Source: Aquirufa beregesia (GTDB lineage Bacteria; Bacteroidota; Bacteroidia; Cytophagales; Spirosomataceae). Taken from it: a DNA stretch of 64,000 bases. Made by a program: the position numbers and the translations under genes. Below the pieces are notes generated by a model. That model searched no databases. It saw only the letters and a program-made list of their open reading frames with translations, and was not told the origin of the DNA. Below, piece after piece: positions 18,795 to 28,888 of this stretch. The DNA lies in NCBI RefSeq assembly GCF_011090385.1, contig NZ_SEWW01000006.1, positions 62,001 through 126,000 on the forward strand, written 5' to 3'. Positions within the stretch are counted from its first letter, which is position 1; each line of letters starts with the position of its first letter.

Positions 18795-19907
18795 ATGAAA
18801 TACCTATTGTTCTGCACATTGCTCGTTAGTAGCTCTTTATTGGCTCAAGAAAAAACCATGAGTTTTGAAGAATACGACCCTGTTTCTACCTTAAAAGTTC
18901 CTGAACATCTCATTAAACAAGCTAAATACCCCTTCATCGATATTCATAATCACCAGTTCAACATGCCCAATCAAAATTTGGCTTATTTGTTAAAACAAAT
19001 GGATAGCCTCAACATGAAGGTCATGGTGAATCTAAGTGGCAAAGGCTCCCAACGTGGAGCTGATATAGCTGCAGGTACAGCATATTTAACAGAATCTGCT
19101 CGTGCAGGCCGAGAAAAAACCAACAACAGAGTGGTGGTTTTTACCAATTTGAGTTTTGCCAATATCGATAGTCCTGATTGGACTGCCAAGACCGTAGCTG
19201 CCTTAGAAGCAGAAGTAAAAGCGGGAGCTATGGGTTTGAAAATTTATAAGGATCTAGGCTTAGAGGTTAAAGATTCCAAAGGAAATAGACTATCCACCAA
19301 TGACCCAAGATTGGATCCTGTATGGGCAAAATGCGGCGAATTGAATGTCCCAGTTTTGATTCATACTGGAGAGCCCATCTCCTTCTTTGATGTACATGAC
19401 AAAACCAATGAACGTTGGCTAGAATTAAAACAATTCCCCGGTAGAGCACGCCCATCCTCCAAATATCCTTCTTGGCAAGTTGTGATGGATGAACTGACCG
19501 ATATCATCCGCAAGCACCCTAAAACCAAATTCATTGCGGCCCACTTAGCTTGGCGAGGCAATGATCTTGCGGAATTGGGACGCTTATTAGATACCTACCC
19601 CAACATGTATACCGAAATTGGTGCAGTAATCCATGAACTAGGCAGACAACCTAAAAATGCCCGGAAATTCATGATTCAATACCAAGACCGCGTATTATTC
19701 GGAAAAGATATTTGGGCCACTTCAGAGTATTACACCTATTTCAGATTGCTAGAAACCGAAGATGAATATTTTCCATATTACCGTAAAAGGCATGCTTTTT
19801 GGCGTATTTATGGGCTAGGGCTACCTGACGAAGTCTTGAAAAAGGTGTATTATAAAAATGCCTTGAATTTATTACCTAAACTAGATAAAAGTCAGTTTCC
19901 AAAGTAA
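18795..19907 (+). CDS. Exported amidohydrolase-2 family protein
   Basis: TIM-barrel metal-dependent hydrolase of 370 residues from the ATG at 18795, which opens a signal peptide (MKYLLFCTLLVSSSLLAQ); the TTG at 18765 adds an unlikely N-terminus. Metal-site motifs seen: FIDIHNHQF (H-x-H) near residue 47, LIHTGEP near 196, FIAAHLAW near 250, and LFGKDIW (Asp) near 316. Family members hydrolyse or decarboxylate small cyclic or aromatic substrates; the substrate here is unknown. The stop codon abuts the convergent SGNH gene stop as TAATTA. Confidence 0.85.
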   Translation: MKYLLFCTLLVSSSLLAQEKTMSFEEYDPVSTLKVPEHLIKQAKYPFIDIHNHQFNMPNQNLAYLLKQMDSLNMKVMVNLSGKGSQRGADIAAGTAYLTESARAGREKTNNRVVVFTNLSFANIDSPDWTAKTVAALEAEVKAGAMGLKIYKDLGLEVKDSKGNRLSTNDPRLDPVWAKCGELNVPVLIHTGEPISFFDVHDKTNERWLELKQFPGRARPSSKYPSWQVVMDELTDIIRKHPKTKFIAAHLAWRGNDLAELGRLLDTYPNMYTEIGAVIHELGRQPKNARKFMIQYQDRVLFGKDIWATSEYYTYFRLLETEDEYFPYYRKRHAFWRIYGLGLPDEVLKKVYYKNALNLLPKLDKSQFPK

Positions 19908-20987
19908 TTAAGGCAGTTTGCTGAGCACTTGATTAAAGTCGTTCAACCAGATTTGCGCACCACGCAAGTTCCAATGTGAATCGGATGAATAAAAATTCAA
20001 CAATGCATGTTGTTTCAAAGATGCGCTGGGATCCACCATTTTGACATGCAATTGAGGATGCTCAACAATCTTCTGAATAGCTAAATTGCTGGCTTTCCCT
20101 TCTGTTTCTAATACTGCTACAGGGTTAGGTATCAGAGAGAAAATCACTTCATCAAATCCATTCGACAGATAATAGGATTCTATTTCTTGGAGATGATGCA
20201 CCATTAAATCGACGTCTTCCTTTCCGACAAATCTAAAAGATGATCCCCTTTTTTGAGCATTAAGCGTTTCTTCTAAATATAGAAATTTGCCATCTCGTGA
20301 AACTTGGACATCTGGATTCGTCCGACCCAAAATCTTCCATGTGAAATCAGCTTTACGCTCTTTTATCCATCCCAAAAAACCGAGATTGAATAAGACAAAA
20401 TCCAAATTAGATTCCAAAGTCGGATGATACATGGCCTTCTTTACTCCTGCATCAAATCGATCCAATTGATCGATGAGTATTTGCTTGGTTGACTTATCAA
20501 CAGGTAACGATTTTTCTTGTTGGACATCTAGACGTAACCTAGCATCAGCCAGATTCATTCGGTCCCACATATTTCTTTCTACACATTCGATTAACAATAC
20601 TTGTTTTCTATTGGATTTAGCAAAAATTAGATGCTGCTGGCTATCCGACCACCGATAGAATTGCAGCATTTTCACCCGACTGAAATAGGCAGGATGTTCT
20701 TGAAAGGAGCTATATAAATAACTATCACCTAGAATTGTTAAGTCATAATCTCTTAGAACAGTATCGGTTTTTTGGGGTAGAGGCAATAAATGGGTGTCCT
20801 TAGCTATGCGAAAATCCGACAAATAAGAAACCCCATACAAATCTCCAAAACGGTATTTGTCTGCTCCCCAGGCATCATTTCTTGCATAACGCCCTTGGGT
20901 AATCCAATGCATACCTTTTTCCGAACTACTAATCACTAGTATACTGGAAAAGAAAATGAATAAGAAAAGGGCGATCAGTCGACGCAT
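19908..20987 (-). CDS. SGNH/DltD-AlgX-like acyltransferase partner
   Basis: 359-residue exported protein with an N-terminal membrane anchor or signal (RRLIALFLFIFFSSILVIS). The SGNH signature is split as expected: GDSYLYSSF (Ser block, about 90-98) and SSDSHWNLRGAQIW (Asp-x-x-His block near the C-terminus). Such proteins receive acyl groups from an MBOAT protein and transfer them to a polysaccharide outside the membrane. It starts one base after the MBOAT stop, so the two are coupled. The acceptor glycan is unknown. Confidence 0.82.
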   Translation of the reverse strand: MRRLIALFLFIFFSSILVISSSEKGMHWITQGRYARNDAWGADKYRFGDLYGVSYLSDFRIAKDTHLLPLPQKTDTVLRDYDLTILGDSYLYSSFQEHPAYFSRVKMLQFYRWSDSQQHLIFAKSNRKQVLLIECVERNMWDRMNLADARLRLDVQQEKSLPVDKSTKQILIDQLDRFDAGVKKAMYHPTLESNLDFVLFNLGFLGWIKERKADFTWKILGRTNPDVQVSRDGKFLYLEETLNAQKRGSSFRFVGKEDVDLMVHHLQEIESYYLSNGFDEVIFSLIPNPVAVLETEGKASNLAIQKIVEHPQLHVKMVDPSASLKQHALLNFYSSDSHWNLRGAQIWLNDFNQVLSKLP

Positions 20988-20988
20988 A

Positions 20989-22395
20989 TTAGAATTGGAA
21001 GTAGATAAATTGTTTCAAACTAAATACTCCTAGAAAATAAATGGCTATGGCCAACAAACTAAACTGAATTAAAAATGGCCATGTATGAGCTCGATGTAAT
21101 ATCCTTTGACGGTATTCCCACCAACATAATGAGAAGATCAAGCCTATGGACAACATGATTTCAGGAAAGTTTAAGGCAAGCGGCAATCCATCTGACTTAC
21201 CCATGAATAGTGTTTGGAAGAACTGCTTCACCTCGGTAAAATGCTTTAGCCTAAAAAATACCCAAGCTAATGTCACCAAGATAAATGTCAATAAACGATA
21301 TGCCCACTGGGCCCAAATTTGTCTTTGTACCTCTGCTGCCAAACCAGGAAATACCCGATTAATACTTAATCCTATGACTTGGAATAGGCCGTGCAAGGCT
21401 CCCCAAATCACAAAATTCCAACTGGCACCATGCCATATCCCCGACAATACAAATACGACCATGATGTTCAAATACCATTTCGGTATAGAAACCCGATTTC
21501 CTCCTAAAGAGAAATACACATAATCTTTGAACCAAGTAGACAAGGAAATATGCCAGCGGCGCCAAAATTCGGGTAAAGATTTGGCAAAATAGGGCGCATT
21601 AAAATTATCCATCAATTTAAAACCCATGACACGCGCCGCACCGATGGCCACATCGGAATATCCTGAAAAATCACAGTAAATCTGAAAGGAATAAAAGACC
21701 GCTGCTAAAGCTAAAGCTCCACTCGATTGATTGGGTAATTGCTCGTAGGTAGGATCTACCAATAAAGCTAAGCGGTCAGCAATGACTACTTTCTTAAAAA
21801 TACCTGCGGCCATTTGCAGCAAACCTGATTTTACTCGGTTCCAATCCCAGCTGTGTACTTCATAAAATTGGTGTAATAAATTTTGTGGACGTTCGATAGG
21901 GCCTGCTACCAATTGAGGATAAAACATCACATACAAGCTGTAAATCCCAAAGTTTCTTTCTGCTTTTTGATGACCACGATACACCTCTATGGTATAACTC
22001 ATGGCCTGAAAGGTATGAAACGACAAACCGATAGGCAAAATCATTTCAAGTACAGGTAGTTGCACATGAGTTCCCAACTGCTCGGAAAGCCAAACTATAT
22101 TTTGGTCAATGAAATGATAGTATTTGAACATGGCCAAAACACCTATGTTAGCAGCCAAACTTAAAGCCAAGAATAGCTTTTTCTGAAACCCTTGGAAGCG
22201 CTCTAGATATATTCCAGCAAAATAATCGATGACAATAGTGAAACCCAAAATGCCTAAATACATGGGCACAAAAGCCATGTAAAAGTAGCAGGAGGCTAGT
22301 AAAAGTAAGAGCCAACGAAATTTAGGATGTAATAAAAAATAAGCACTGGTAATAATTCCAAAGAAGACTAAAAACTGCAAGGAATTGAATACCAT
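20989..22395 (-). CDS. MBOAT family membrane O-acyltransferase (AlgI/DltB-like)
   Basis: Polytopic membrane protein of 468 residues that moves acyl groups across the membrane for polysaccharide O-acylation. Conserved MBOAT blocks: FYPQLVAGPIERP near 163-175, FWRRWHISLSTWFKDYVY near 278-295, and the catalytic His in LSGIWHGASWNFVIWG near 318-333. It lies 6 bases after ileS and 1 base before the SGNH partner, so the three are probably co-transcribed. Confidence 0.93.
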   Translation of the reverse strand: MVFNSLQFLVFFGIITSAYFLLHPKFRWLLLLLASCYFYMAFVPMYLGILGFTIVIDYFAGIYLERFQGFQKKLFLALSLAANIGVLAMFKYYHFIDQNIVWLSEQLGTHVQLPVLEMILPIGLSFHTFQAMSYTIEVYRGHQKAERNFGIYSLYVMFYPQLVAGPIERPQNLLHQFYEVHSWDWNRVKSGLLQMAAGIFKKVVIADRLALLVDPTYEQLPNQSSGALALAAVFYSFQIYCDFSGYSDVAIGAARVMGFKLMDNFNAPYFAKSLPEFWRRWHISLSTWFKDYVYFSLGGNRVSIPKWYLNIMVVFVLSGIWHGASWNFVIWGALHGLFQVIGLSINRVFPGLAAEVQRQIWAQWAYRLLTFILVTLAWVFFRLKHFTEVKQFFQTLFMGKSDGLPLALNFPEIMLSIGLIFSLCWWEYRQRILHRAHTWPFLIQFSLLAIAIYFLGVFSLKQFIYFQF

Positions 22396-22401
22396 AGCTT
22401 C

Positions 22402-25400
22402 TTATTTATGAACCGTCACTTTGACTGATAAAGTAGTATCATCTATAGATATTTCAGATGCATTATCTATGGAATCTTTCCAATTGATGCTTAATGCCTG
22501 AACTTCCTGACAGATATATGCCCCAAATTCACGAATACTTTCTTCCCAAGCTACATCTCCCTTCAACACGTCGATATTAATTTTATCCACTACATCAAAT
22601 CCCGAATCCTTTCTAAGATTTTGAATGCGGTTAACAAATTCACGAGCCATACCCTCTCGAACCAAGGAAGGACTCAATTGACTGTCTAAGGCAATCGTTA
22701 ATCCAGATTCACTGGCAGTTAAGTAACCAGGCATATCCTCCGTTAAAATCTCTACGTCTGCTAATTCAATGGAAAAATTACTTAACAAAATAGTTCCATG
22801 GGCCTCCAGTACTTGTAAATTTTCCGCCGTCATGGAGCTAATGGCTTCTGCTACGGACTTCATGTCTTTACCAAACTTAGGACCTAAAGCTTTAAAATTA
22901 GGCTTCACTTTTTTACTCAATACCCCAGCAGCATCGTCCAAATAATTGACTTGCTTCACATTTACTTCCGATTTAATCAAATCTTCCACACGTCGAATTT
23001 GATCGCGGACCTGTTCTTGTAAAACAGGAACCAACACTTGAGCTAATGGCTGGCGCACCTTTAATTTATGCACTTTACGAATGGAGTGTACCAAAGAACA
23101 AATGCGCTGTGCTAAGTCCATGGATGCCTCTAAATCTGGATTCACCCAATCAGCATTCACTTGAACAAAATCAGTTAAATGAACAGATTCCTTATTGCTT
23201 AGATTCTTGAATAACCAATCCCCATAAAAAGGTGCAATCGGCGACATCAATTGAGCTACCGTTTCTAAACAGGTATACAAGGTTTGGTAAGCCGCTTGTT
23301 TGTCCGGATTAATTCCTTTCTCCGTAGACTCTGGATTCCAGAATCTTCTTCTTGAAAGTCTTACGTACCAGTTCGACAAATGATCGCATACAAAATCTTG
23401 GATGGCACGTCCAGCCTTGGTAGGCTCATACGTGGCATAGGCTTCATCTACTTCCTGAATCAAATGCATTAATTTTGACAATACCCAACGATCTAATTCT
23501 GTCAAATTAGCCTCATCTAATGTATTTGTCTTAGGGTCAAAACCGTCCAAATTAGCATATAAAGCAAAGAAATTATAGGTATTGGTTAAGGTGCCGAAGA
23601 ACTTATTTCTCACCTCCGTAATACCTGCTAAATCAAATTTCAAGTTGTCCCAAGGTTGAGCATTGGTAATCATATACCAACGGGTTGGATCGGCCCCATA
23701 CTTTTTCAAGGTATCAAATGGATCAATGGCATTACCCAACCGCTTGGACATTTTATTTCCATTTTTATCCAATACCAAACCGGTAGAAACGACATTTTTA
23801 AAGGCCACCGAATCTTCCACCATGCTGGAAATAGCATGTAAGGTAAAGAACCAACCACGGGTTTGATCTACTCCTTCTGAAATGAAATCGGCTGGATAAG
23901 ATTCTTTAAACACCTCTTGATTCTCAAATGGATAATGCCATTGGGCAAAGGGCATAGCCCCTGAATCAAACCACACATCAATCAAATCCAATTCACGCGA
24001 TAATACCGCTCCAGTAGCACTCACTAAATACACTTGATCTACAAAGGGACGGTGAAGATCTGCTTTACCAGCTTGAATAGCTTCTAAAAAATCTTGATTC
24101 CCCTTGATTTGCTCTGCTTGTAATTTTCCTGATGCTAATGCCTTATTTAACTCCGTTGTCAATTGCTCCAAAGAACCAATACAGATTTCTTCTGATCCAT
24201 CTTCGGTTCTCCAAATAGGCAGTGGAGTTCCCCAATAGCGAGAACGCGATAGATTCCAATCTACTAAATTTTCTAACCAGTTTCCAAAGCGACCTGTTCC
24301 CGTAGATTCTGGTTTCCATTGAATGGTTTGATTCAAAGCAATCAATTTATCTTTTACCGCAGTGGTTTTGATAAACCAAGAGTCTAATGGATAGTATAAA
24401 ACTGGCTTATCCGTTCTCCAGCAATGTGGATAGGGGTGATCAAATTTCTGTACGTTAAATGCCTTATTTTCCGTTTTTAATTGAATAGCGATTCGTTCAT
24501 CCACCGACAAATACTTATCTCTTCCTTGTTTGATTCTCGCTTGTTCCTTCTCTTCTTCAGTCAGATAAGCTTCTTTGACAGGCTCTAATGCGTAATCACT
24601 TACTTCTTCTACAAATTGACCTTGACGATTCACCAAAGGTACTTCTTTGCCCGTAGCATCTAACACCATGATGGCAGGAATACCATTTTGTTGAGCTACT
24701 CGGAAGTCATCTGCTCCAAAAGTAGGCGCTGTATGAACCATACCCGTTCCATCTTCTGTTGTCACAAAATCCCCTAAAATAACTCGGAATGCCGGTGTAG
24801 CGGGTTGAACGTAAGGCATCAATTGTTCGTATGCTATTCCTTCTAAATCCGCTCCCTTACATTCTCCCATGATTTGATAGGGAATGGCTTGCGGTTTTTT
24901 ATCAGCAGCTATATAGGCATCAAAATCCCCATTTTCAACTGTTGCATTGAAATAGTTTTTAACCAAATCCTTGGCTAAAACAACATGAACAGGAAGAAAA
25001 GTATAAGGATTAAAGGTTTTAACAAGCACATAAGTAATTCCTTTCCCAGCCGTCAAGGCAGAGTTGGATGGTAAAGTCCAAGGAGTGGTAGTCCATGCCA
25101 ATAAATACACCGAATTTCCTTGACTTAATTCAAACAAAAACTGGGATTTTTGATTCTGAATGGCCTTAAACTGAGCCGTTAAGGAAGTGTCTTTGACATC
25201 ACGGTAGCAACCTGGTTGGTTTAGTTCATGAGAAGAAAGCCCCGTGCCCGCTGCGGGTGAATAAGGTTGAATGGTATAACCTTTATACAGCAAACCTTTA
25301 TCATACAGGCGCTTCAATAAATTCCATACACTTTCAATATAAGGAGTTTGATAGGTCACATAAGGGTTTTCAAGATCCACCCAATAGCCCATCTTTTCTG

Positions 25401-25803
25401 TTAAATCATTCCATTGTCCCGTGAATTTCATGACCGTTTCACGGCACTTTTGGTTGTATTCTTCGACGCTGATTTTCTTACCAATATCTTCTTTGGTGAT
25501 ACCTAATTCTTTCTCCACTTGCAATTCCACTGGCAAACCATGCGTATCCCAACCGCCTTTACGTTTTACTTGTTTCCCTTTTAGTGTTTGATATCGACAA
25601 AAAATATCTTTGATGGCGCGCGCCATGACATGGTGAATCCCAGGAGTACCATTGGCTGAAGGTGGACCTTCATAAAAAGTAAAGCTTGGATGACCAGCAC
25701 GTGTGGAAATCGATTTCTCAAAAATCTGTTCTTGATTCCAGAAATTTAAAATCTCATCGGCAACCTGCGCGTAATCTAAATTTTTGTATTCCTTGAATTT
25801 CAC
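22402..25803 (-). CDS. ileS: Isoleucine-tRNA ligase
   Basis: Charges tRNA-Ile and edits misactivated valine. The GTG at 25803 gives 1133 residues beginning MKFKEYKNLDYAQ, the usual N-terminus of Bacteroidota IleS; the open frame continues 32 codons upstream but without family sequence. HIGH-type motif GTPGIHHVMAR near residue 58, KMSKR (NGNKMSKRLGNA) near 690, a connective-peptide editing domain between, and a C-terminal anticodon-binding region. A candidate -7 element TATTTTTG lies at 25846-25853 on the minus strand, consistent with this start. MBOAT follows 6 bases after the stop. Confidence 0.97.
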   Translation of the reverse strand: MKFKEYKNLDYAQVADEILNFWNQEQIFEKSISTRAGHPSFTFYEGPPSANGTPGIHHVMARAIKDIFCRYQTLKGKQVKRKGGWDTHGLPVELQVEKELGITKEDIGKKISVEEYNQKCRETVMKFTGQWNDLTEKMGYWVDLENPYVTYQTPYIESVWNLLKRLYDKGLLYKGYTIQPYSPAAGTGLSSHELNQPGCYRDVKDTSLTAQFKAIQNQKSQFLFELSQGNSVYLLAWTTTPWTLPSNSALTAGKGITYVLVKTFNPYTFLPVHVVLAKDLVKNYFNATVENGDFDAYIAADKKPQAIPYQIMGECKGADLEGIAYEQLMPYVQPATPAFRVILGDFVTTEDGTGMVHTAPTFGADDFRVAQQNGIPAIMVLDATGKEVPLVNRQGQFVEEVSDYALEPVKEAYLTEEEKEQARIKQGRDKYLSVDERIAIQLKTENKAFNVQKFDHPYPHCWRTDKPVLYYPLDSWFIKTTAVKDKLIALNQTIQWKPESTGTGRFGNWLENLVDWNLSRSRYWGTPLPIWRTEDGSEEICIGSLEQLTTELNKALASGKLQAEQIKGNQDFLEAIQAGKADLHRPFVDQVYLVSATGAVLSRELDLIDVWFDSGAMPFAQWHYPFENQEVFKESYPADFISEGVDQTRGWFFTLHAISSMVEDSVAFKNVVSTGLVLDKNGNKMSKRLGNAIDPFDTLKKYGADPTRWYMITNAQPWDNLKFDLAGITEVRNKFFGTLTNTYNFFALYANLDGFDPKTNTLDEANLTELDRWVLSKLMHLIQEVDEAYATYEPTKAGRAIQDFVCDHLSNWYVRLSRRRFWNPESTEKGINPDKQAAYQTLYTCLETVAQLMSPIAPFYGDWLFKNLSNKESVHLTDFVQVNADWVNPDLEASMDLAQRICSLVHSIRKVHKLKVRQPLAQVLVPVLQEQVRDQIRRVEDLIKSEVNVKQVNYLDDAAGVLSKKVKPNFKALGPKFGKDMKSVAEAISSMTAENLQVLEAHGTILLSNFSIELADVEILTEDMPGYLTASESGLTIALDSQLSPSLVREGMAREFVNRIQNLRKDSGFDVVDKINIDVLKGDVAWEESIREFGAYICQEVQALSINWKDSIDNASEISIDDTTLSVKVTVHK

Positions 25804-25976
25804 GTATAAAGGGGATTTAATAGTATAAGCTAGGCAAAATTGAGGCAAAAATAGTAAAATTTGGGCTGAAATCGTAATGTCATAACCTTCACTAGCCAAT
25901 TAATCCGTTTTATTTAACTGGCCCATTTCTTTTGATTTTATGCCATTATTATCCTAATTTGATTCCTTGTCGATTT

Positions 25977-26558
25977 ATGAAAAAGCTTGAAATAAGAAAT
26001 AAACACCTTGCCCTTCGGAAATCTTGGTCTCAGGAAGAATGGCAACTGCGTAATGAACAATTACATCAACTTGTCGTTAGCTACCTCGATTCCCTTCCTA
26101 AAGGGACTACAGTTCTTAGTTTTCAATCCATAGTAGAAAAGAGGGAGGTCGCTACCCAAGCTATCCATGAAACTATCGTCAATCCTCCATACGAATTTCA
26201 ATTAGCTTTCCCTAGAGTGGAGGGTGAGGGAAAGATGTCAGCTTACCTGGTTCATGAAAAATCCACTTGGATTTCATCTGCGTGGGGCATCATGGAACCT
26301 GATCCAGCAACTTCCGAAAAAATAGAACCAATGGAGATACATGTAGTACTTGTCCCACTCATTGGGTTTGATTTGCAAGGTCATCGAGTGGGATTTGGAA
26401 AAGGATTTTATGATCGCTTTTTATCACAATGCAATCCAGACTGTTTGAAAATTGGCCTTAGTTTGGAAGGTCCCGTTCAACAGATTGATGATCTACATGC
26501 ATTGGATATCCCCTTGGATGTCGTCATTAGTTCTGAAAGACTTTATACCATTCATTGA
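25977..26558 (+). CDS. 5-formyltetrahydrofolate cyclo-ligase
   Basis: ATP-dependent enzyme that converts 5-formyl-THF to 5,10-methenyl-THF. From the ATG at 25977 it is 193 residues, beginning KKLEIRNKHLALRKSWS; the TTG at 25932 adds an unsupported extension. The C-terminal nucleotide/folate motif VGFGKGFYDRFL is intact and the N-terminal RxxLxxxR region is present. It is divergent from ileS, sharing a 173-base intergenic region. Confidence 0.92.
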   Translation: MKKLEIRNKHLALRKSWSQEEWQLRNEQLHQLVVSYLDSLPKGTTVLSFQSIVEKREVATQAIHETIVNPPYEFQLAFPRVEGEGKMSAYLVHEKSTWISSAWGIMEPDPATSEKIEPMEIHVVLVPLIGFDLQGHRVGFGKGFYDRFLSQCNPDCLKIGLSLEGPVQQIDDLHALDIPLDVVISSERLYTIH

Positions 26559-26598
26559 ATTAGTCCAAAAATTCCTTTCTAGTTCGAGATATAAGCCC

Positions 26599-26606
26599 TA
26601 ATTTTG
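26599..26606 (+). promoter_or_regulatory. Candidate -7 element ahead of the 26628 gene
   Basis: TAATTTTG fits TAnnTTTG. It covers the TTG at 26604, which argues that the gene starts at the GTG at 26628 instead. No good TTTG partner is seen upstream. Confidence 0.4.
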
Positions 26607-26627
26607 CGTTCCTATAAACATTTTTCT

Positions 26628-27134
26628 GTGAAAATCAGGCTATTAATGGTGTTTTCCTTTTGCTGTGTGACCCTTACTTTACTAGGGCAAGAAGAAGTAA
26701 AACCTAGGTTATATCCTATTGAACAGACAGAGGGAGGTTGGAACAAAAAGTTTACTTACAAAAGACAAATTATAGAAAGTCCATTGGCCTTGCAAATTCC
26801 CTTATTGGAAGCGAAAGACCCAGAAGTGAGTTATGAATTTTTGACCTATAAGCGTCAGAAAAAAGGTGCCGAAATCATTTCTGCTTTTACCACAGGGTTT
26901 TCTGTGTATACTTTTTTGAGTAAAGGACAGGTATCTGATGGCTTTTATTGGTCAGTGGTTGGGAGTGCTGCCGTACTTAATTTATACTTAGGCACAGTGA
27001 GCATCAAGCATTTCAAAAAAGCATTGAAACGCTATAATGAATTAGCACAAACTGATAGTAAAATCAGTTTGCAAATCAATTCTCACGGAAGCTCTGGAGC
27101 TTCCATGGGACTAGCATGGAATTATCAATTTTAA
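26628..27134 (+). CDS. Hypothetical exported or membrane protein
   Basis: No family recognised. From the GTG at 26628 the product is 168 residues with a signal peptide (MKIRLLMVFSFCCVTLTLLGQ). A mature region rich in charged residues follows, then two hydrophobic stretches (about 90-107 and 112-126) that may be membrane helices, then a basic segment and a C-terminal NYQF. The hydrophobic-loop-basic layout resembles small Bacteroidota inner-membrane or outer-membrane-associated proteins. It lies 10 bases before asd and is probably co-transcribed with it. Confidence 0.6.
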   Translation: MKIRLLMVFSFCCVTLTLLGQEEVKPRLYPIEQTEGGWNKKFTYKRQIIESPLALQIPLLEAKDPEVSYEFLTYKRQKKGAEIISAFTTGFSVYTFLSKGQVSDGFYWSVVGSAAVLNLYLGTVSIKHFKKALKRYNELAQTDSKISLQINSHGSSGASMGLAWNYQF

Positions 27135-27144
27135 CGATTATACA

Positions 27145-28137
27145 ATGAAAGTTGCAGTAGTGGGCGCCACAGGCTTAGTTGGCGGCGAAATCTTGAAAGT
27201 ATTGGCGGAAAGAAATTTCCCGGTTAGCGAATTAATTCCCGTTGCGTCAGAACGCTCGATCGGCAAAAAAGTCAGCTTTAAAGGCAAAGATTATGAGGTA
27301 GTTGGCTATGACACAGCTATTGCCATGAAACCTAATGTAGCTATTTTCTCAGCTGGTGGAGGAACATCCCTAGCTATTGCTCCTAAATTTGCAGAAGCAG
27401 GTATTACTGTAGTGGATAATTCTTCGGCATGGAGAATGGACCCTACTAAGAAATTAGTTGTACCTGAAATCAATGCATCTACCCTGACTCCAGAAGATAA
27501 AATCATTGCCAACCCTAATTGTTCGACTATACAAATGGTGGTGGTGATGAACCCTTTGCATAAAAAATATAAAATCAAGCGTGTTGTGGTTTCTACCTAT
27601 CAATCTGTAACAGGAACGGGTAAAGCTGCTGTGGATCAATTATTCAATGAGCGCGCGGGTAAAACAGAATACGATAAAGTTTATCCCCATAAAATTGACT
27701 TAAACGTATTACCGCATATTGATGTGTTTTTGGATAATGGCTATACCAAAGAAGAAATGAAAATGGTCAATGAGACCAAAAAAATCATGATGGATGATTC
27801 CATTCAGGTAACGGCTACTACGGTACGTATTCCTACCATAGGTGGTCACTCCGAATCTGTCAATATTGAATTTGAAAACGATTTCGATTTAGATGAGGTA
27901 AGAAGTTTATTGGCCCAAGAAGAAGGAATTATTGTACAAGATGACCCTAAAAACTTCTTGTATCCTATGCCAATCACAGCTCATGGAAAAGATGAGGTTT
28001 TTGTAGGACGTATTCGTCGAGATGAAACACAAGCCAACACCTTGAATCTATGGATTGTGGCTGATAATTTAAGAAAAGGAGCTGCAACCAATGCCGTGCA
28101 GATTGCAGAATATTTGGCCAAGCATCATTTAATTTAA
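27145..28137 (+). CDS. asd: Aspartate-semialdehyde dehydrogenase
   Basis: NADPH-dependent reduction of aspartyl-phosphate to aspartate semialdehyde, the branch point to lysine/diaminopimelate, threonine and methionine. 330 residues; N-terminal [15 protein letters not shown] nucleotide fold, active-site Cys126 in NPNCSTIQ, and the substrate motif [11 protein letters not shown]. An intrinsic terminator follows the stop within 7 bases. Confidence 0.97.
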   Translation: MKVAVVGATGLVGGEILKVLAERNFPVSELIPVASERSIGKKVSFKGKDYEVVGYDTAIAMKPNVAIFSAGGGTSLAIAPKFAEAGITVVDNSSAWRMDPTKKLVVPEINASTLTPEDKIIANPNCSTIQMVVVMNPLHKKYKIKRVVVSTYQSVTGTGKAAVDQLFNERAGKTEYDKVYPHKIDLNVLPHIDVFLDNGYTKEEMKMVNETKKIMMDDSIQVTATTVRIPTIGGHSESVNIEFENDFDLDEVRSLLAQEEGIIVQDDPKNFLYPMPITAHGKDEVFVGRIRRDETQANTLNLWIVADNLRKGAATNAVQIAEYLAKHHLI

Positions 28138-28143
28138 AAAATT

Positions 28144-28166
28144 GGCCGGTTTATCCGGCCTTTTTT
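28144..28166 (+). terminator. Intrinsic terminator between asd and pdxJ
   Basis: GGCCGG - 5-base loop - CCGGCC followed by six T. The pdxJ ATG (28172) comes only 5 bases after the T-tract, so the hairpin also lies in the ribosome-binding area of pdxJ. Confidence 0.85.
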
Positions 28167-28171
28167 ATGAT

Positions 28172-28888
28172 ATGACTAGACTCAGCGTAAATATTAACAA
28201 AATAGCTACTCTCCGAAATTCCCGGGGAGGGAATAATCCAGATTTAATCCAAGTAGCTTTAGATTGCGAGCGATTCGGGGTTGAAGGAATTACGGTACAT
28301 CCTAGACCTGATGAAAGGCATATTCGCTATGCGGATGTTTATGCTTTAAAAAAAGTCATTCAAACAGAATTTAATATTGAAGGTAATCCCCTAGAAGATA
28401 AGTTCGTTGAATTAGTGCTGGCGGTAAGACCCGAGCAAGTTACATTAGTGCCAGATGCTCTTGGGCAAATTACTTCGAATCATGGCTGGGACACGGTAAA
28501 GCATCAAGATGTATTGATTCAATTAATTGCCCCGTTCAAGGCGGCTGGCATTCGCACTTCGATTTTTGTAGATCCGATTTTAGAGATGGTGGAAGCCGCC
28601 AAAACCACGGGGGCTGATCGTATTGAATTGTATACGGAACCATATGCCGAGGAATTTTTAAATCATCCCACTCAGGCGGTTGCCTCTTATAGAAAGGCCG
28701 CATTCAGAGCTCATCAAGTAGGCTTGGGAGTTAATGCAGGTCATGATTTAAGTTTAGAAAATTTAGCATTCTTTACAGCCAATGTTCAACCTCTGGATGA
28801 GGTATCCATCGGGCATGCCTTGATTTGTGATGCCTTGTATTATGGTTTGGAAAACACGATTCAGCTCTATAAAAGACAATTGATTTAG
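28172..28888 (+). CDS. pdxJ: Pyridoxine 5'-phosphate synthase
   Basis: Joins 1-deoxy-xylulose 5-phosphate and 3-amino-2-oxopropyl phosphate into pyridoxine 5'-phosphate in the DXP-dependent vitamin B6 pathway. From the ATG at 28172 it is 238 residues, starting [20 protein letters not shown], the standard PdxJ N-terminus. [12 protein letters not shown] and the C-terminal [14 protein letters not shown] and VSIGHALI motifs are intact. The open frame upstream of the ATG runs through the terminator hairpin and is not coding. It needs either read-through from asd or a promoter not visible here. Confidence 0.96.
   Translation: MTRLSVNINKIATLRNSRGGNNPDLIQVALDCERFGVEGITVHPRPDERHIRYADVYALKKVIQTEFNIEGNPLEDKFVELVLAVRPEQVTLVPDALGQITSNHGWDTVKHQDVLIQLIAPFKAAGIRTSIFVDPILEMVEAAKTTGADRIELYTEPYAEEFLNHPTQAVASYRKAAFRAHQVGLGVNAGHDLSLENLAFFTANVQPLDEVSIGHALICDALYYGLENTIQLYKRQLI

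Noticed and set aside
21146-21523. 125-codon plus-strand frame opposite the MBOAT gene
   Set aside because: Shadow of a conserved membrane-protein gene; no family match by eye.
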